Shown here one piece after another: positions 1 through 6,635 of a DNA stretch of 12,464 bases (positions within the stretch are counted from its first letter, which is position 1; each line of letters starts with the position of its first letter). This DNA comes from Burkholderiales bacterium (GTDB taxonomy: Bacteria; Pseudomonadota; Gammaproteobacteria; Burkholderiales; Usitatibacteraceae). Both the position numbers and the translations under genes were made by a program. The stretch is from contig JANXWW010000401.1 of assembly GCA_025350945.1 (NCBI GenBank), forward strand, positions 1 to 12,464, written 5' to 3'. The notes beneath the pieces are model-generated. The model saw only the letters and a list, made by a program, of their open reading frames with translations. It was not told where the DNA came from and did not search any database.

Positions 1-383
1 TTTGAATACGGACACACGATGTGCGCGGCATCCACCAGCTTTTTCGCCTCTGCCTTGTCCATGTCTGGGATCGTAACGGACAAATCCACGGTGATCGCAA
101 AGCCAGTTGGTATCGGGCCGATACCAACGACAGCGGCGACATCGGTTGTATCGGGTAATTTGGTGCCGGTCTTGCCCGCGACAAACTTCATCGCGCCCAA
201 AAAGCACGCGGAGTAGCCTGCGGCAAATAGCTGTTCGGGATTGGTGCCAACGGTGCCTGCACCACCGAGCTCCTTGGGTGTTGTCAGCTTCAGATTGAGC
301 ACCTTGTCAGACGATTCGGCGTGACCTTCGCGGCCGCCGGTAGCGTGGGCGTGCGCTTTGTATAAAACGGTGGGATTATCCAT
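1..383 (-). CDS. ohr: Organic hydroperoxide resistance protein (Ohr/OsmC family), 3'-truncated by the window edge
   Basis: Ohr is a cytoplasmic thiol peroxidase that reduces organic and fatty-acid hydroperoxides with electrons from lipoylated proteins. The reading frame starts at the ATG at 383, preceded by AAGGAG at good spacing, and runs off the left edge after 127 codons. The family is about 140 residues long, so roughly the last dozen are missing. The known catalytic residues are present: Arg18, Glu50, the peroxidatic Cys60 (in YSACF) and the resolving Cys124 (in VCPYS). The N-terminal VLYKAHAHATGGREG and the NPEQLFAAGYSACF block are typical of Ohr rather than OsmC. No adjacent ohrR is visible, and I do not recognise an OhrR box upstream. 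Confidence 0.95.
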   Translation of the reverse strand, partial: MDNPTVLYKAHAHATGGREGHAESSDKVLNLKLTTPKELGGAGTVGTNPEQLFAAGYSACFLGAMKFVAGKTGTKLPDTTDVAAVVGIGPIPTGFAITVDLSVTIPDMDKAEAKKLVDAAHIVCPYS

Positions 384-420
384 GGTGAACTCCTTTGAGT
401 ATTAAAAATATGATCGAAAT

Positions 421-456
421 AACAACAAAGAAAACGACAGAGAAAACAACAAAGAA
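421..456. repeat. Three tandem copies of a 12-bp purine-rich unit upstream of ohr
   Basis: Positions 421-432, 433-444 and 445-456 read AACAACAAAGAA, AACGACAGAGAA and AACAACAAAGAA. The outer copies are identical and the middle one differs at two bases. The array lies 38-73 bases upstream of the ohr start, in the 114-base gap between ohr and the GNAT gene, so it falls in the promoter or leader of ohr. On the ohr-sense strand it is a run of T/C-rich units. A regulatory role is only inferred; three copies could also be slippage in low-complexity DNA. Confidence 0.75.
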
Positions 457-497
457 AATTTTAATGCATTTATCAGCCCACGCAATCAAATGCGCTA

Positions 498-1019
498 TTA
501 AAAATTGATCCCGTATAAATGCAGCGTTTCGCAATCATGGGGCAACGTTACTTGCGATTCAAATTGCAAACCGATTTTTTCCATGAGCGAAATGGATGCT
601 GTATTGGCGGGTAAGGTAATGCCGACCACGCGTTTAAGTTTCAGCACATCCCGGCCATGCACCAGCACTGCACGCGCCGCCTCAAGTGCTGCGCCTTGCC
701 CGCGATAACGTGGCAAAAACGCGAAGCCGATATCAACATCATCGAGCCCCACGCGTCGGATGAGGCCGCACATGCCAATAGGCGCGTCATCTTCGCTACG
801 CGACACCAGCATCAAACCAAAACCATCACGCGCATACGCCGCCATATATTTTTCGCTGATCTGGTGACGCGCATCGTCAAGCGTACGAATGCCACGATCA
901 CCGATAAAGCGAATCCAGTCGACATCGTTTAAAAGTTCGTAGATGAATGGCGCGTCGTCAAGCGTAAATGCACGCAGAGTAAGGTGCTCGGTTTGGATGG
1001 GGCTGACTTTATTTGGCAT
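498..1019 (-). CDS. GNAT-family N-acetyltransferase (RimJ/RimL-like)
   Basis: This is a complete 173-residue protein with the layout of the RimJ/RimL-type GNAT enzymes (Acetyltransf_3-like), which move an acetyl group from acetyl-CoA to an amine. It opens with the usual 'TEHLTLRAFTLDDAPFIYEL' segment. The acetyl-CoA pyrophosphate-binding motif is R104-Y-R-G107-Q-G109-A, and the C-terminal ANTASISLMEKIGLQFE block matches the N-x-x-S-x-x-L/M-x-E-K-x-G-F pattern of the fold. The substrate cannot be read from sequence; related proteins act on ribosomal protein N termini, antibiotics or metabolites. The start at 1019 has no clear Shine-Dalgarno sequence, so it is less certain than the frame. The gene is in the same direction as ohr, 114 bases upstream of it, and probably separately transcribed. 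Confidence 0.88.
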   Translation of the reverse strand: MPNKVSPIQTEHLTLRAFTLDDAPFIYELLNDVDWIRFIGDRGIRTLDDARHQISEKYMAAYARDGFGLMLVSRSEDDAPIGMCGLIRRVGLDDVDIGFAFLPRYRGQGAALEAARAVLVHGRDVLKLKRVVGITLPANTASISLMEKIGLQFESQVTLPHDCETLHLYGINF

Positions 1020-1088
1020 TTTATAAACATAAAATCGTTTACTGGTGGGCAGCGTGGAAAAAATGGCTCAAACGCCCTACCTGTATTC

Positions 1089-1094
1089 ATTATA
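1089..1094 (-). promoter_or_regulatory. Possible -10 element for the GNAT gene
   Basis: The minus strand reads TATAAT here, immediately beyond the outer end of the dispersed repeat and about 70 bases upstream of the GNAT start. No recognisable -35 lies at 16-18 bp (the repeat itself fills that space). This is a weak call resting on the perfect hexamer alone. Confidence 0.25.
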
Positions 1095-1098
1095 AGTT

Positions 1099-1208
1099 GT
1101 CATCCCGAGCCGCTTTTCGATGGAGACCCCCTTTCGGGGGTGCGAGGGATCTGCTTCTTTGTTGGCACCCAGCTAATTCCCCGCCTAAAAAACCGGGTTC
1201 GCAATGAC
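1099..1208. repeat. Dispersed palindromic repeat, copy 1
   Basis: The element begins GTCATCCCGAG (1099-1109) and ends GCAATGAC (1201-1208), so its ends are inverted (GTCAT and ATGAC). It shares with the copy at 6024-6115 the outer block GTCATCCCGAG, an nGCTTTT segment and the 15-base block GCGAGGGATCTGCTT (1142-1156). Relative to that copy it carries 24 extra bases (1118-1141), which contain a perfect small hairpin: ACCCCC (1126-1131), a TTTC loop, GGGGGT (1136-1141). On the minus strand the loop reads GAAA, a GNRA tetraloop. The element sits between dctP and the GNAT gene. GTCAT..CGAG..GCGAGG-type repeats occur in many bacterial genomes as non-coding interspersed elements. Confidence 0.75.
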
Positions 1209-1277
1209 AATAACAGACCGTGGTCATTTCAAATACCAGTGCTGGCGGCTGTTTTGAAGCGAAAATCCGAATTCAAG

Positions 1278-2291
1278 TTACTTCTGACCCCGCATCTTCG
1301 CCAGCGCCGCCTGCGTTTCCTGCCACAAATCATTGCCCACATTGGTCGCAATGCCTGCGTTTACTTTGACTAATTTCTCGCGCATGCGTGCAACTTCAGT
1401 CATGCTCAATTCATTGACTTGCATGCCTTTGCTTTTCAAATCCGCAAGTGCTTTGCCTGCTTCGGTGCGCGTATCGACGCGTTCGAAATCACGGCTTTTG
1501 ATTGCGGCGTCCATGATAATTTTTTGCTCATCTTTGGAAAGTTGATCCCAATATTTCTTGCTGACCGTCACAATCCACGGGCTGTACACATGATTCGATA
1601 CGGTCATAAATTTCTGCACTTCAAAAAATTTCGATGACAAAATCGTGTTGTACGGATTTTCCTGACCATCGACTGCTTTGGTTTCCAGGGCGGTAAAAAG
1701 TTCGGAGAACGCCATCGGCACGGCATTTGCACCGAGCGTTTTAAAGCTGTCCAGATACACCGTGTTTTGCATCACACGCAGTTTGATGCCGTCGAGATCT
1801 TCAACCTTCGTGATTGGGCGTTTGTTGTTGGTGAGATTGCGAAAACCGTTTTCCCAATACACCAGCCCGACGATACCTTTATCGCGCAATTTGTCCATCA
1901 CTTTTTGTCCAATCGGGCCGTCAAGAATGGTGTCGGCTTCTTTGCTGTTAGCGAACAGGAACGGTGTATCCCAAAGCCCCATTTCGCCAACAATCCCGAC
2001 CAGCGTGGCAGTTGAGCCGACCATCATTTCCTGCGCACCACCGATCAGCGCCTGTTGCATTTGCACGTCCGAGCCGAGCGCGGCGGCACCCACTGCGCGC
2101 AGTTTCATTTTGCCGCCGGATGATTTTTCGATTTCATCGGCAAATAGTTTAGTGGCGCGGCCCTGATTGGATTGATCGTTCAAGCCATAGCCAAAGCGGA
2201 TCAGGCGCGGCTTAATGTCTTGTGCAGCCACCCATCCGGCGGCCGTTGTCGAAAATAAAATTAGTGCAGTGAATAAGGTTTTCAATTTCAT
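1278..2291 (-). CDS. dctP: TRAP transporter substrate-binding protein, DctP family
   Basis: This is the periplasmic solute receptor of the tripartite ATP-independent transporter encoded with dctQ and dctM. The start chosen is the ATG at 2291, giving 337 residues: it has AGAGGAG just upstream and opens directly on a signal peptide (MKLK, hydrophobic run, likely cleavage after VAA at residue 23). An upstream in-frame ATG at 2366 would place 25 hydrophilic residues before the signal and overlap dctM, so it is unlikely. The DctP core is clear: LGSDVQMQQALIGGAQEM, WENGFRNLTN (Arg151), GIKLRVMQN (Arg172, the usual carboxylate-binding arginine), PMAFSELFTALETKAVDGQENP. It therefore binds an organic or sugar acid; gluconate or a relative is inferred from neighbouring gntK. 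It is the last gene of the operon, 62 bases after dctM, whereas dctP often comes first. Confidence 0.93.
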   Translation of the reverse strand: MKLKTLFTALILFSTTAAGWVAAQDIKPRLIRFGYGLNDQSNQGRATKLFADEIEKSSGGKMKLRAVGAAALGSDVQMQQALIGGAQEMMVGSTATLVGIVGEMGLWDTPFLFANSKEADTILDGPIGQKVMDKLRDKGIVGLVYWENGFRNLTNNKRPITKVEDLDGIKLRVMQNTVYLDSFKTLGANAVPMAFSELFTALETKAVDGQENPYNTILSSKFFEVQKFMTVSNHVYSPWIVTVSKKYWDQLSKDEQKIIMDAAIKSRDFERVDTRTEAGKALADLKSKGMQVNELSMTEVARMREKLVKVNAGIATNVGNDLWQETQAALAKMRGQK

Positions 2292-2353
2292 GTGAATCTC
2301 CTCTTTGAGTTTGGCGATTGGTGGTTGGTGATTGCGAATTACAAAACTTGAAA

Positions 2354-3634
2354 CTAGGTCAGCCATTTCAATGGTCTTAAAATCAACGCCGGGAAAATCG
2401 TAAAAGCGATCAGCAGAACAAGGTATACCGCCAGAAATGGATTGGTGCCTTTAATTACCGTTTCCATTCTCAATTTCGCTACGCCCGCCACCACGTTTTG
2501 TACCGTGCCCACCGGCGGCGTGATGAGGCCGATACAGCCGACGTAGATAAACATGAAACCAAAATAGATAGGATCGATATTGGCTTTGATCGCGAGTGGC
2601 GCACACACCGGTGCGAAAATTAAAATCGTGGGCGTGAGATCCATCGCGGTGCCAACAAACAGCAGAAACGCCATCATTAACGCCATAAACAAAATCGGCT
2701 CGCTCATCGCACCGCTGAAGACTTGTGCCAACTGGCTTGGTAAATCGGCGAGCGTAATCATGTAGGCAGTGACGGTTGCCGCGCCACATAAAAACATGAC
2801 GACCGCCGTGGTGCGTGCCGCGATGATGAGCACACGATAAAGCCCGCGCACAGTAAGCTCGCGATAAATAAACACAGATACGAACGCCGCATAAACAGCC
2901 GCAACAACTGCCGCTTCAGTTGGCGTAAATACGCCAAGTTTCATGCCGCCCAAAATAATCACCGGCATCATCAGCGCGAAAATACTTTTCCAGAGCGCTG
3001 TACCACGCTCAGCCCAAGATGCTTTCGCAGCCGCCGCCAACGCGTGCTTCTTCGCGAGATTCCACCACACCACGATCAACATCATGCCCATCATGAGGCC
3101 CGGAAAAACACCGGAGAGAAATAATTTGCTGACGGATGTATTGGTCGTCACGCCGTAAATCACAAACGGCATGGATGGCGGAATAATCGGTGCGATGATG
3201 CCGCCGGATGCGATCAATCCTGCGCTGTAGCTATCCGGATATTTTTGTTCACGCATCATCGGAATCAGCAGCGTGGCGAGCGCTGCGGTATCCGCAATCG
3301 CCGAACCGCTCATGCTGGCGAGCAGCAAGGCTGCGGCTATCGCCACATAGCCAAGCCCGCCGGGAATATGCCCAAAGCATGCACGCGCCAGATCAATAAT
3401 GCGCCGCGATAATCCACCCGCATTCATCAATTCACCCGCAAGAATAAAAAACGGCACAGCAAGCAACGGAAAGCTGTCAAAGCCAGCGAGAAGGTTTTGC
3501 GCGAGCAATTGCGAATCGAAAAAATCAAGATGCCACATCAGTGTGATGCCGGTTAAAATCAGCGCAAAGGCAATTGGCATGCCGAGCGACATGGCGATGA
3601 TAAGAACGATCAGAAAGATAGCGGTGACAGTCAT
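2354..3634 (-). CDS. dctM: TRAP transporter large permease subunit, DctM family
   Basis: This 426-residue inner-membrane protein is the sodium-coupled transport subunit of the TRAP system. It is of normal DctM length and almost entirely hydrophobic, with about a dozen membrane segments. Family signatures include the N-terminal SLGMPIAFALILTG, LLAVPFFILAGELMNAGG, LASMSGSAIADTAALATLLIP, GGIIAPIIPPSMPFVIYG, KLGVFTPTEAAVVAAVYA near the middle, and the late FIYVGCIGLITPPVGTV, which repeats the earlier PPS/PPV helix-break theme of the inverted repeat fold. It begins 12 bases after the dctQ stop with only a weak purine-rich ribosome site, consistent with translation coupled to dctQ. Confidence 0.95.
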   Translation of the reverse strand: MTVTAIFLIVLIIAMSLGMPIAFALILTGITLMWHLDFFDSQLLAQNLLAGFDSFPLLAVPFFILAGELMNAGGLSRRIIDLARACFGHIPGGLGYVAIAAALLLASMSGSAIADTAALATLLIPMMREQKYPDSYSAGLIASGGIIAPIIPPSMPFVIYGVTTNTSVSKLFLSGVFPGLMMGMMLIVVWWNLAKKHALAAAAKASWAERGTALWKSIFALMMPVIILGGMKLGVFTPTEAAVVAAVYAAFVSVFIYRELTVRGLYRVLIIAARTTAVVMFLCGAATVTAYMITLADLPSQLAQVFSGAMSEPILFMALMMAFLLFVGTAMDLTPTILIFAPVCAPLAIKANIDPIYFGFMFIYVGCIGLITPPVGTVQNVVAGVAKLRMETVIKGTNPFLAVYLVLLIAFTIFPALILRPLKWLT

Positions 3635-3646
3635 GTTTTTCTCGTT

Positions 3647-4168
3647 TTATTCAATATGCGCGGCATCAGCCGATTTATCTGACGCCATGCCACCCGGATC
3701 GCGCACGATTTCAACCATCAGCACAATCAGCATCAACGCGGCCATTACCAGCGCTGCCGCCGCCATCAATGCCAATGGAAAATGCATCACAGTGCTGTAG
3801 GACTGCATGCCCGCGATCACCTGCTCCCACGCACCTTTGATGAGCAACACCAGACAAAGCGCAATCGCAATTCGCGACAACCATCGACACACGGCAATGA
3901 CGCGTTTACGTCCGCTTGCACGCAAGCGTTCAGTCAACATATCAAAACCAAGGTGTTCATTTTCCGCAAACACCAGCGCCGCACCAATGCATACCATCCA
4001 CACAAACAGCAAGCGCGACAGTTCTTCATAAAACACGATGCCGGTATCAAAACCATAGCGCAGCACCACGTTCACAAACACCGCAATCACCATGCCGCCA
4101 AGCGTGATGGCGAGAAAAAATTCGGCGGTGCGTTTTAGCAATCTTGATTGATGCTTATGGTTTTGCAT
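3647..4168 (-). CDS. dctQ: TRAP transporter small permease subunit, DctQ family
   Basis: This 173-residue protein with four predicted membrane segments (about residues 18-36, 48-66, 90-110 and 130-150) forms the membrane complex with DctM. The typical DctQ features are visible: VFVNVVLRYGFDTGIVFYEELSRLLFVWMVCIGAALVF, with the conserved N-x-x-L-R-Y and E-E-L-x-R elements, followed by ENEHLGFDML. The start at 4168 has AGGAG six bases upstream and lies inside the end of gntK, so the two genes overlap by 14 bases. This ties the transporter to the kinase in one transcript. The charged tail after about residue 155 is not conserved in the family. Confidence 0.92.
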   Translation of the reverse strand: MQNHKHQSRLLKRTAEFFLAITLGGMVIAVFVNVVLRYGFDTGIVFYEELSRLLFVWMVCIGAALVFAENEHLGFDMLTERLRASGRKRVIAVCRWLSRIAIALCLVLLIKGAWEQVIAGMQSYSTVMHFPLALMAAAALVMAALMLIVLMVEIVRDPGGMASDKSADAAHIE

Positions 4169-4727
4169 ACATATCTCCTGATGTTATTTGATGTGCAGCT
4201 GCACTTGATTGCTCATTAATTTTTTGCAGCCATTCAATGGCGCGCGCCGTAACCACATCAAGCGGCAGCGTGCCATCAAGGGTCAACACGCGCGGTTCTT
4301 CACCTGGATCTTCGAGTGTGGTGAATTGACTGGCGACCAGACTGGCTGGATAAAAATGATCGGTTCGCGCGGCGACACGCGCCTGCGAAGTGGCTTCGTC
4401 GATATTGAGAAACAGGAAGCAAAGTGGAGATTGCGCATTGACGGCCTCACGCAAAATATCGCGATAGCTGCGCCGTAGCGCCGAGCACGCCAGCACCGCG
4501 CCCTGCTTACTTGCCAATTGCTCGCCCAGCATGTGTAGCCAGCCTGCGCGATCTTGATCCGTCAGCGGCACGCCGTCTCGCATCTTGGTGACACTTTCAG
4601 CGGAATGAAATGTATCGCCCTCAATCAGCGGTAATTCTAGTCGCACGGCCAGGCGCTGCCCGACTCGCGATTTGCCGCATCCAGCAACGCCCATGACGAC
4701 GATATGGTTGTTTCGCAGGTTTTGCAT
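4155..4727 (-). CDS. gntK: Gluconokinase (GntK family)
   Basis: This cytoplasmic kinase phosphorylates gluconate with ATP to 6-phosphogluconate, feeding the Entner-Doudoroff and pentose phosphate routes. The protein is 190 residues, slightly longer than the usual 165-185. It has the P-loop GVAGCGKS (residues 13-20), the substrate-region GDTFH (37-41), PLTDQDRAGWL (54-64) and ACSALRRSYRD (80-90), all in the order seen in GntK/IdnK. The start at 4727 follows GAGGAG, but with only two bases between, a rather tight spacing; no better in-frame start is visible. It is the first gene of the operon, behind a sigma-70 promoter overlapped by a palindromic operator. The extra C-terminal residues overlap dctQ. 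Confidence 0.94.
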   Translation of the reverse strand: MQNLRNNHIVVMGVAGCGKSRVGQRLAVRLELPLIEGDTFHSAESVTKMRDGVPLTDQDRAGWLHMLGEQLASKQGAVLACSALRRSYRDILREAVNAQSPLCFLFLNIDEATSQARVAARTDHFYPASLVASQFTTLEDPGEEPRVLTLDGTLPLDVVTARAIEWLQKINEQSSAAAHQITSGDMYAKP

Positions 4728-4749
4728 GGCTCCTCATTTCCACGAATTT

Positions 4750-4769
4750 TTATGGTAGCGCTACCATAA
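4750..4769. promoter_or_regulatory. LacI-family operator (perfect 20-bp palindrome)
   Basis: TTATGGTAGCGCTACCATAA is perfectly self-complementary over 20 bases, centred on a GC step as LacI-family operators are. It overlaps the -10 hexamer and presumed start point of the gntK promoter, a classic repressor position. The divergent LacI-family gene next door is the obvious candidate to bind it. That E. coli GntR binds a similar-sized palindrome in gluconate promoters is established; that this protein binds this site is inference. Confidence 0.88.
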
Positions 4770-4791
4770 CGCCAAAAAATACGCCTGTCAA
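4763..4791 (-). promoter_or_regulatory. Sigma-70 promoter of the gntK-dctQMP operon
   Basis: On the minus strand, TTGACA (4786-4791, a perfect -35) is followed by 17 bases and TATGGT (4763-4768, 4 of 6 matches to -10). Transcription would start near 4756, inside the operator palindrome, leaving a leader of about 29 bases before the gntK ATG. The weak -10 is explained by its double duty as part of the operator. Confidence 0.7.
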
Positions 4792-4864
4792 CTGCTTTAT
4801 AGCAAATTAATATTCTCTGGGTCATAATTTTTAATTGGTTGCGCTGTCATGCTAACATCGTAAA

Positions 4865-5908
4865 ATGCCAAAAAAATCCCCGCCCTTATCAGTCGAAAAA
4901 CGCCGCCGTTCAACCGGCCGCGTCACGCTCGCCGATGTTGCTCTGGAGGCGGGTGTGAGCCCGATCACGGCATCACGTTCGCTGCGCGGAGACGCGCCGG
5001 TGTCGGATGATGTTCGCGCCAGAGTCGTTGTCGCCGCCGAAAAATTAGGCTATGTGCCCGATCCAGCTGCACGTGCGCTTGCATCTGCACGCGGTGCCAG
5101 CATCGTGCTGCTGGTGCCGATGATTACCAATATGGTGTTTGTGGATTTGATTGAATCCGTTCACGACGTACTTTTTCCAGCGGGCTATCAGGCGCTGATC
5201 GGCATCACGCATTACGATCCGGCGCAGGAAGAAAAGCTGATTCGCAGCTATCTCGCGCATCGGCCCGCCGGATTTCTCGTCACCGGGTTTGATCGCACCG
5301 AGGCCGCTCGCCGACTGCTCGCAGACTCAGGCGCACCGTGCATTCATTTGATGGAAGTCACCAACGCCACAGGCATTTACAGCGTGGGATTTTCGCAAGC
5401 CGATGCGAGTGCCGCAATGACCGAACACTTGCTCCTTCGCGGTTACAAACGCATCGCCTTCGCCGCAGCGCAACTCGATCCGCGCACGCTGCAACGCGCC
5501 GAAGGCTATCGCCGCGCCATGCGCTCGGCAAAACGCTACGATCCCGCACTCGAAATTTTAAACGCGGATCAATCCTCGATCGCACTCGGCGGCGAGTTAC
5601 TCGCGCAAGCGCTCAAACGCAAACCAAAACCGGACGCGATCTTTTTTTGCAACGACGACTTGGCGCAAGGTGGCGTACTGGCTGCACGACGTCGCAATAT
5701 CGATGTGCCGAATACGCTCGCGATTGCAGGCTTCAACGACCTCAACGGCTCTGATCAAATGCTGCCGCCCCTCACCACCATTCGCACACCACGTGCTGCG
5801 ATTGGCCGCACGGCAGCGATGATGATGCTGGATTTATTGCGCGATGCGGATGTGCCAACGCTAAACGTAGATATGGGTTACGAATTGATTGTGCGCGAGA
5901 GCACATAA
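4865..5908 (+). CDS. gntR: LacI-family transcriptional regulator, GntR-like (gluconate utilisation repressor)
   Basis: This 347-residue protein has the LacI-family architecture. After a basic N-terminal tail comes the helix-turn-helix VTLADVALEAGVSPITASRSLRG (begins at residue 20), then the hinge LGYVPDPAARALA, then a periplasmic-binding-protein-like sensor domain. The sensor resembles E. coli GntR in several places by memory: SVGFSQADASAAMTEHLLLRGYKRIAFAAAQLDPRTLQRAEGY, IFFCNDDLAQGG and LAIAGFNDLNGSDQMLP. It probably represses the divergent gntK operon through the palindrome at 4750-4769 and is relieved by gluconate or a phosphorylated derivative. The start at 4865 lacks a Shine-Dalgarno sequence, and I see no convincing promoter of its own in the 137-base divergent gap. 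Gene name is by resemblance and context. Confidence 0.85.
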   Translation: MPKKSPPLSVEKRRRSTGRVTLADVALEAGVSPITASRSLRGDAPVSDDVRARVVVAAEKLGYVPDPAARALASARGASIVLLVPMITNMVFVDLIESVHDVLFPAGYQALIGITHYDPAQEEKLIRSYLAHRPAGFLVTGFDRTEAARRLLADSGAPCIHLMEVTNATGIYSVGFSQADASAAMTEHLLLRGYKRIAFAAAQLDPRTLQRAEGYRRAMRSAKRYDPALEILNADQSSIALGGELLAQALKRKPKPDAIFFCNDDLAQGGVLAARRRNIDVPNTLAIAGFNDLNGSDQMLPPLTTIRTPRAAIGRTAAMMMLDLLRDADVPTLNVDMGYELIVREST

Positions 5909-6023
5909 TAAAAACACCAATACCAGAGCGGCGTTCAGAGCATTTTTGCTTCAAACACCGCACCTGTATTAGGGTTTTAAATTGCTCGCCGCAATAAATT
6001 ACGCTGCGCTTAATTCCGTTATG

Positions 6024-6115
6024 GTCATCCCGAGATGCTTTTGCGAGGGATCTGCTTTTCGTCGCACGCGGGAAGTTCTAACAGCAGATCCCTCGTTAAA
6101 GCGACTCGGGATGAA
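6024..6115. repeat. Dispersed palindromic repeat, copy 2, folding into a long hairpin
   Basis: Outer arms 6025-6034 and 6105-6114 (TCATCCCGAG / CTCGGGATGA) and inner arms 6044-6056 and 6083-6095 (CGAGGGATCTGCT / AGCAGATCCCTCG) are perfect complements. GCTTT/AAAGC pairs between them. That gives 28 pairs over 32-base arms and a 26-base loop. The left arm shares GTCATCCCGAG, GCTTTT and GCGAGGGATCTGCTT with the copy at 1099-1208. The element lies between the convergent 3' ends of the LacI-family gene and the small exported-protein gene, a common location for REP-like elements, where it may act as an RNA 3'-end stabiliser or attenuator. No U-run follows on either side. The rest of 5909-6164 shows nothing I can name. 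Confidence 0.85.
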
Positions 6116-6164
6116 AGTGAATTAATGCTGCGTTTCTGTGTTTCTGTGCTGGTGCAGAGCATTA

Positions 6165-6602
6165 TTACTCCAACACCTTCACGTTCACCACCAGCGGCAC
6201 CGTCTCCGTTTTTTTGCATTTCGGATCGCCGTAGCAAGTTGCTGCTTGCACAGTTTCCATTTTGTATTCGAGCTCGACTTTCTTGCCCTTCAATTGCTTC
6301 TGGCTGCAAAATTCCATCTTGCCTAACTCGATTATTTCGCTATTTCTGTCATTGCGCAGAATCAGAAAACAGCCGTTGTCACCCTTGTCTAAATCCGTGA
6401 TGCGACCCAGCGTTTCTTTCATTTCATCACCAATTTTTACCACTCCCGGGCGAGGAACTTTCGCCGGCGCGGCGGGGGCGGGCGCGGCTTCACCCGCAGG
6501 CGGTGTTGCAGGCGGCGTCTGTGCGCAGAGTAACGTGGATATTGATGCAACAACAGCAATCAGGACGTGCAGCTTTGATGTGTGCGATTTACGTGAACTC
6601 AT
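6165..6602 (-). CDS. Small exported protein of unknown function, Pro/Ala-rich linker and four cysteines
   Basis: I do not recognise the family. The start chosen is the ATG at 6602 (145 residues), because GAGGAG lies seven bases upstream; the in-frame ATG at 6617 overlaps that ribosome site. Residues 1-27 are a signal peptide (basic start, VLIAVVASISTLL, likely cleavage after CA). Residues 29-52 are a flexible linker rich in proline and alanine. The remaining part (about 53-145) is a compact domain with predicted beta-strand character and cysteines at 78, 99, 123 and 129, which could form two disulfides. The C-terminal half (GKKVELEYKMETV..., then LVVNVKVLE) would suit a small beta-barrel, but that is only an impression. 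Cys26 is not in a proper lipobox. It faces the deacetylase gene divergently. Confidence 0.75.
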   Translation of the reverse strand: MSSRKSHTSKLHVLIAVVASISTLLCAQTPPATPPAGEAAPAPAAPAKVPRPGVVKIGDEMKETLGRITDLDKGDNGCFLILRNDRNSEIIELGKMEFCSQKQLKGKKVELEYKMETVQAATCYGDPKCKKTETVPLVVNVKVLE

Positions 6603-6635
6603 GATTTTTCTCCTCATGTTTATTTTGTGCTGTAA

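Noticed and set aside
421..456. Tandem repeats as a CRISPR array
   Set aside because: The units are only 12 bp and directly adjacent with no spacers, and no cas genes are present.
1126..1141. G/C hairpin with TTTC/GAAA loop as a rho-independent terminator for dctP
   Set aside because: The stem is strong but no T-run follows on the minus strand (nor on the plus strand), so it is described only as part of the repeat.
984..1373. 129-codon plus-strand frame spanning the repeat at 1099-1208
   Set aside because: It runs through a non-coding palindromic repeat and into the 3' end of dctP antisense; no domain or ribosome site.
1678..2166. 162-codon open frame on the plus strand opposite dctP
   Set aside because: It is antisense to a clearly recognised DctP gene, has no ribosome site and no family features; it reflects codon bias of the real gene.
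2292..2366. The longer 362-codon form of dctP starting at 2366
   Set aside because: It would overlap dctM, lacks a ribosome site and would bury the signal peptide behind 25 hydrophilic residues.
6035..6400. 121-codon plus-strand frame starting inside the hairpin repeat
   Set aside because: It is antisense to the exported-protein gene, whose signal peptide and ribosome site are convincing.
6525..6527. Cys26 of the small exported protein as a lipoprotein attachment site
   Set aside because: The preceding residues T-L-L do not fit the lipobox, which wants Leu at -3 and a small residue at -1; ordinary signal peptidase cleavage after Ala27 is more likely.
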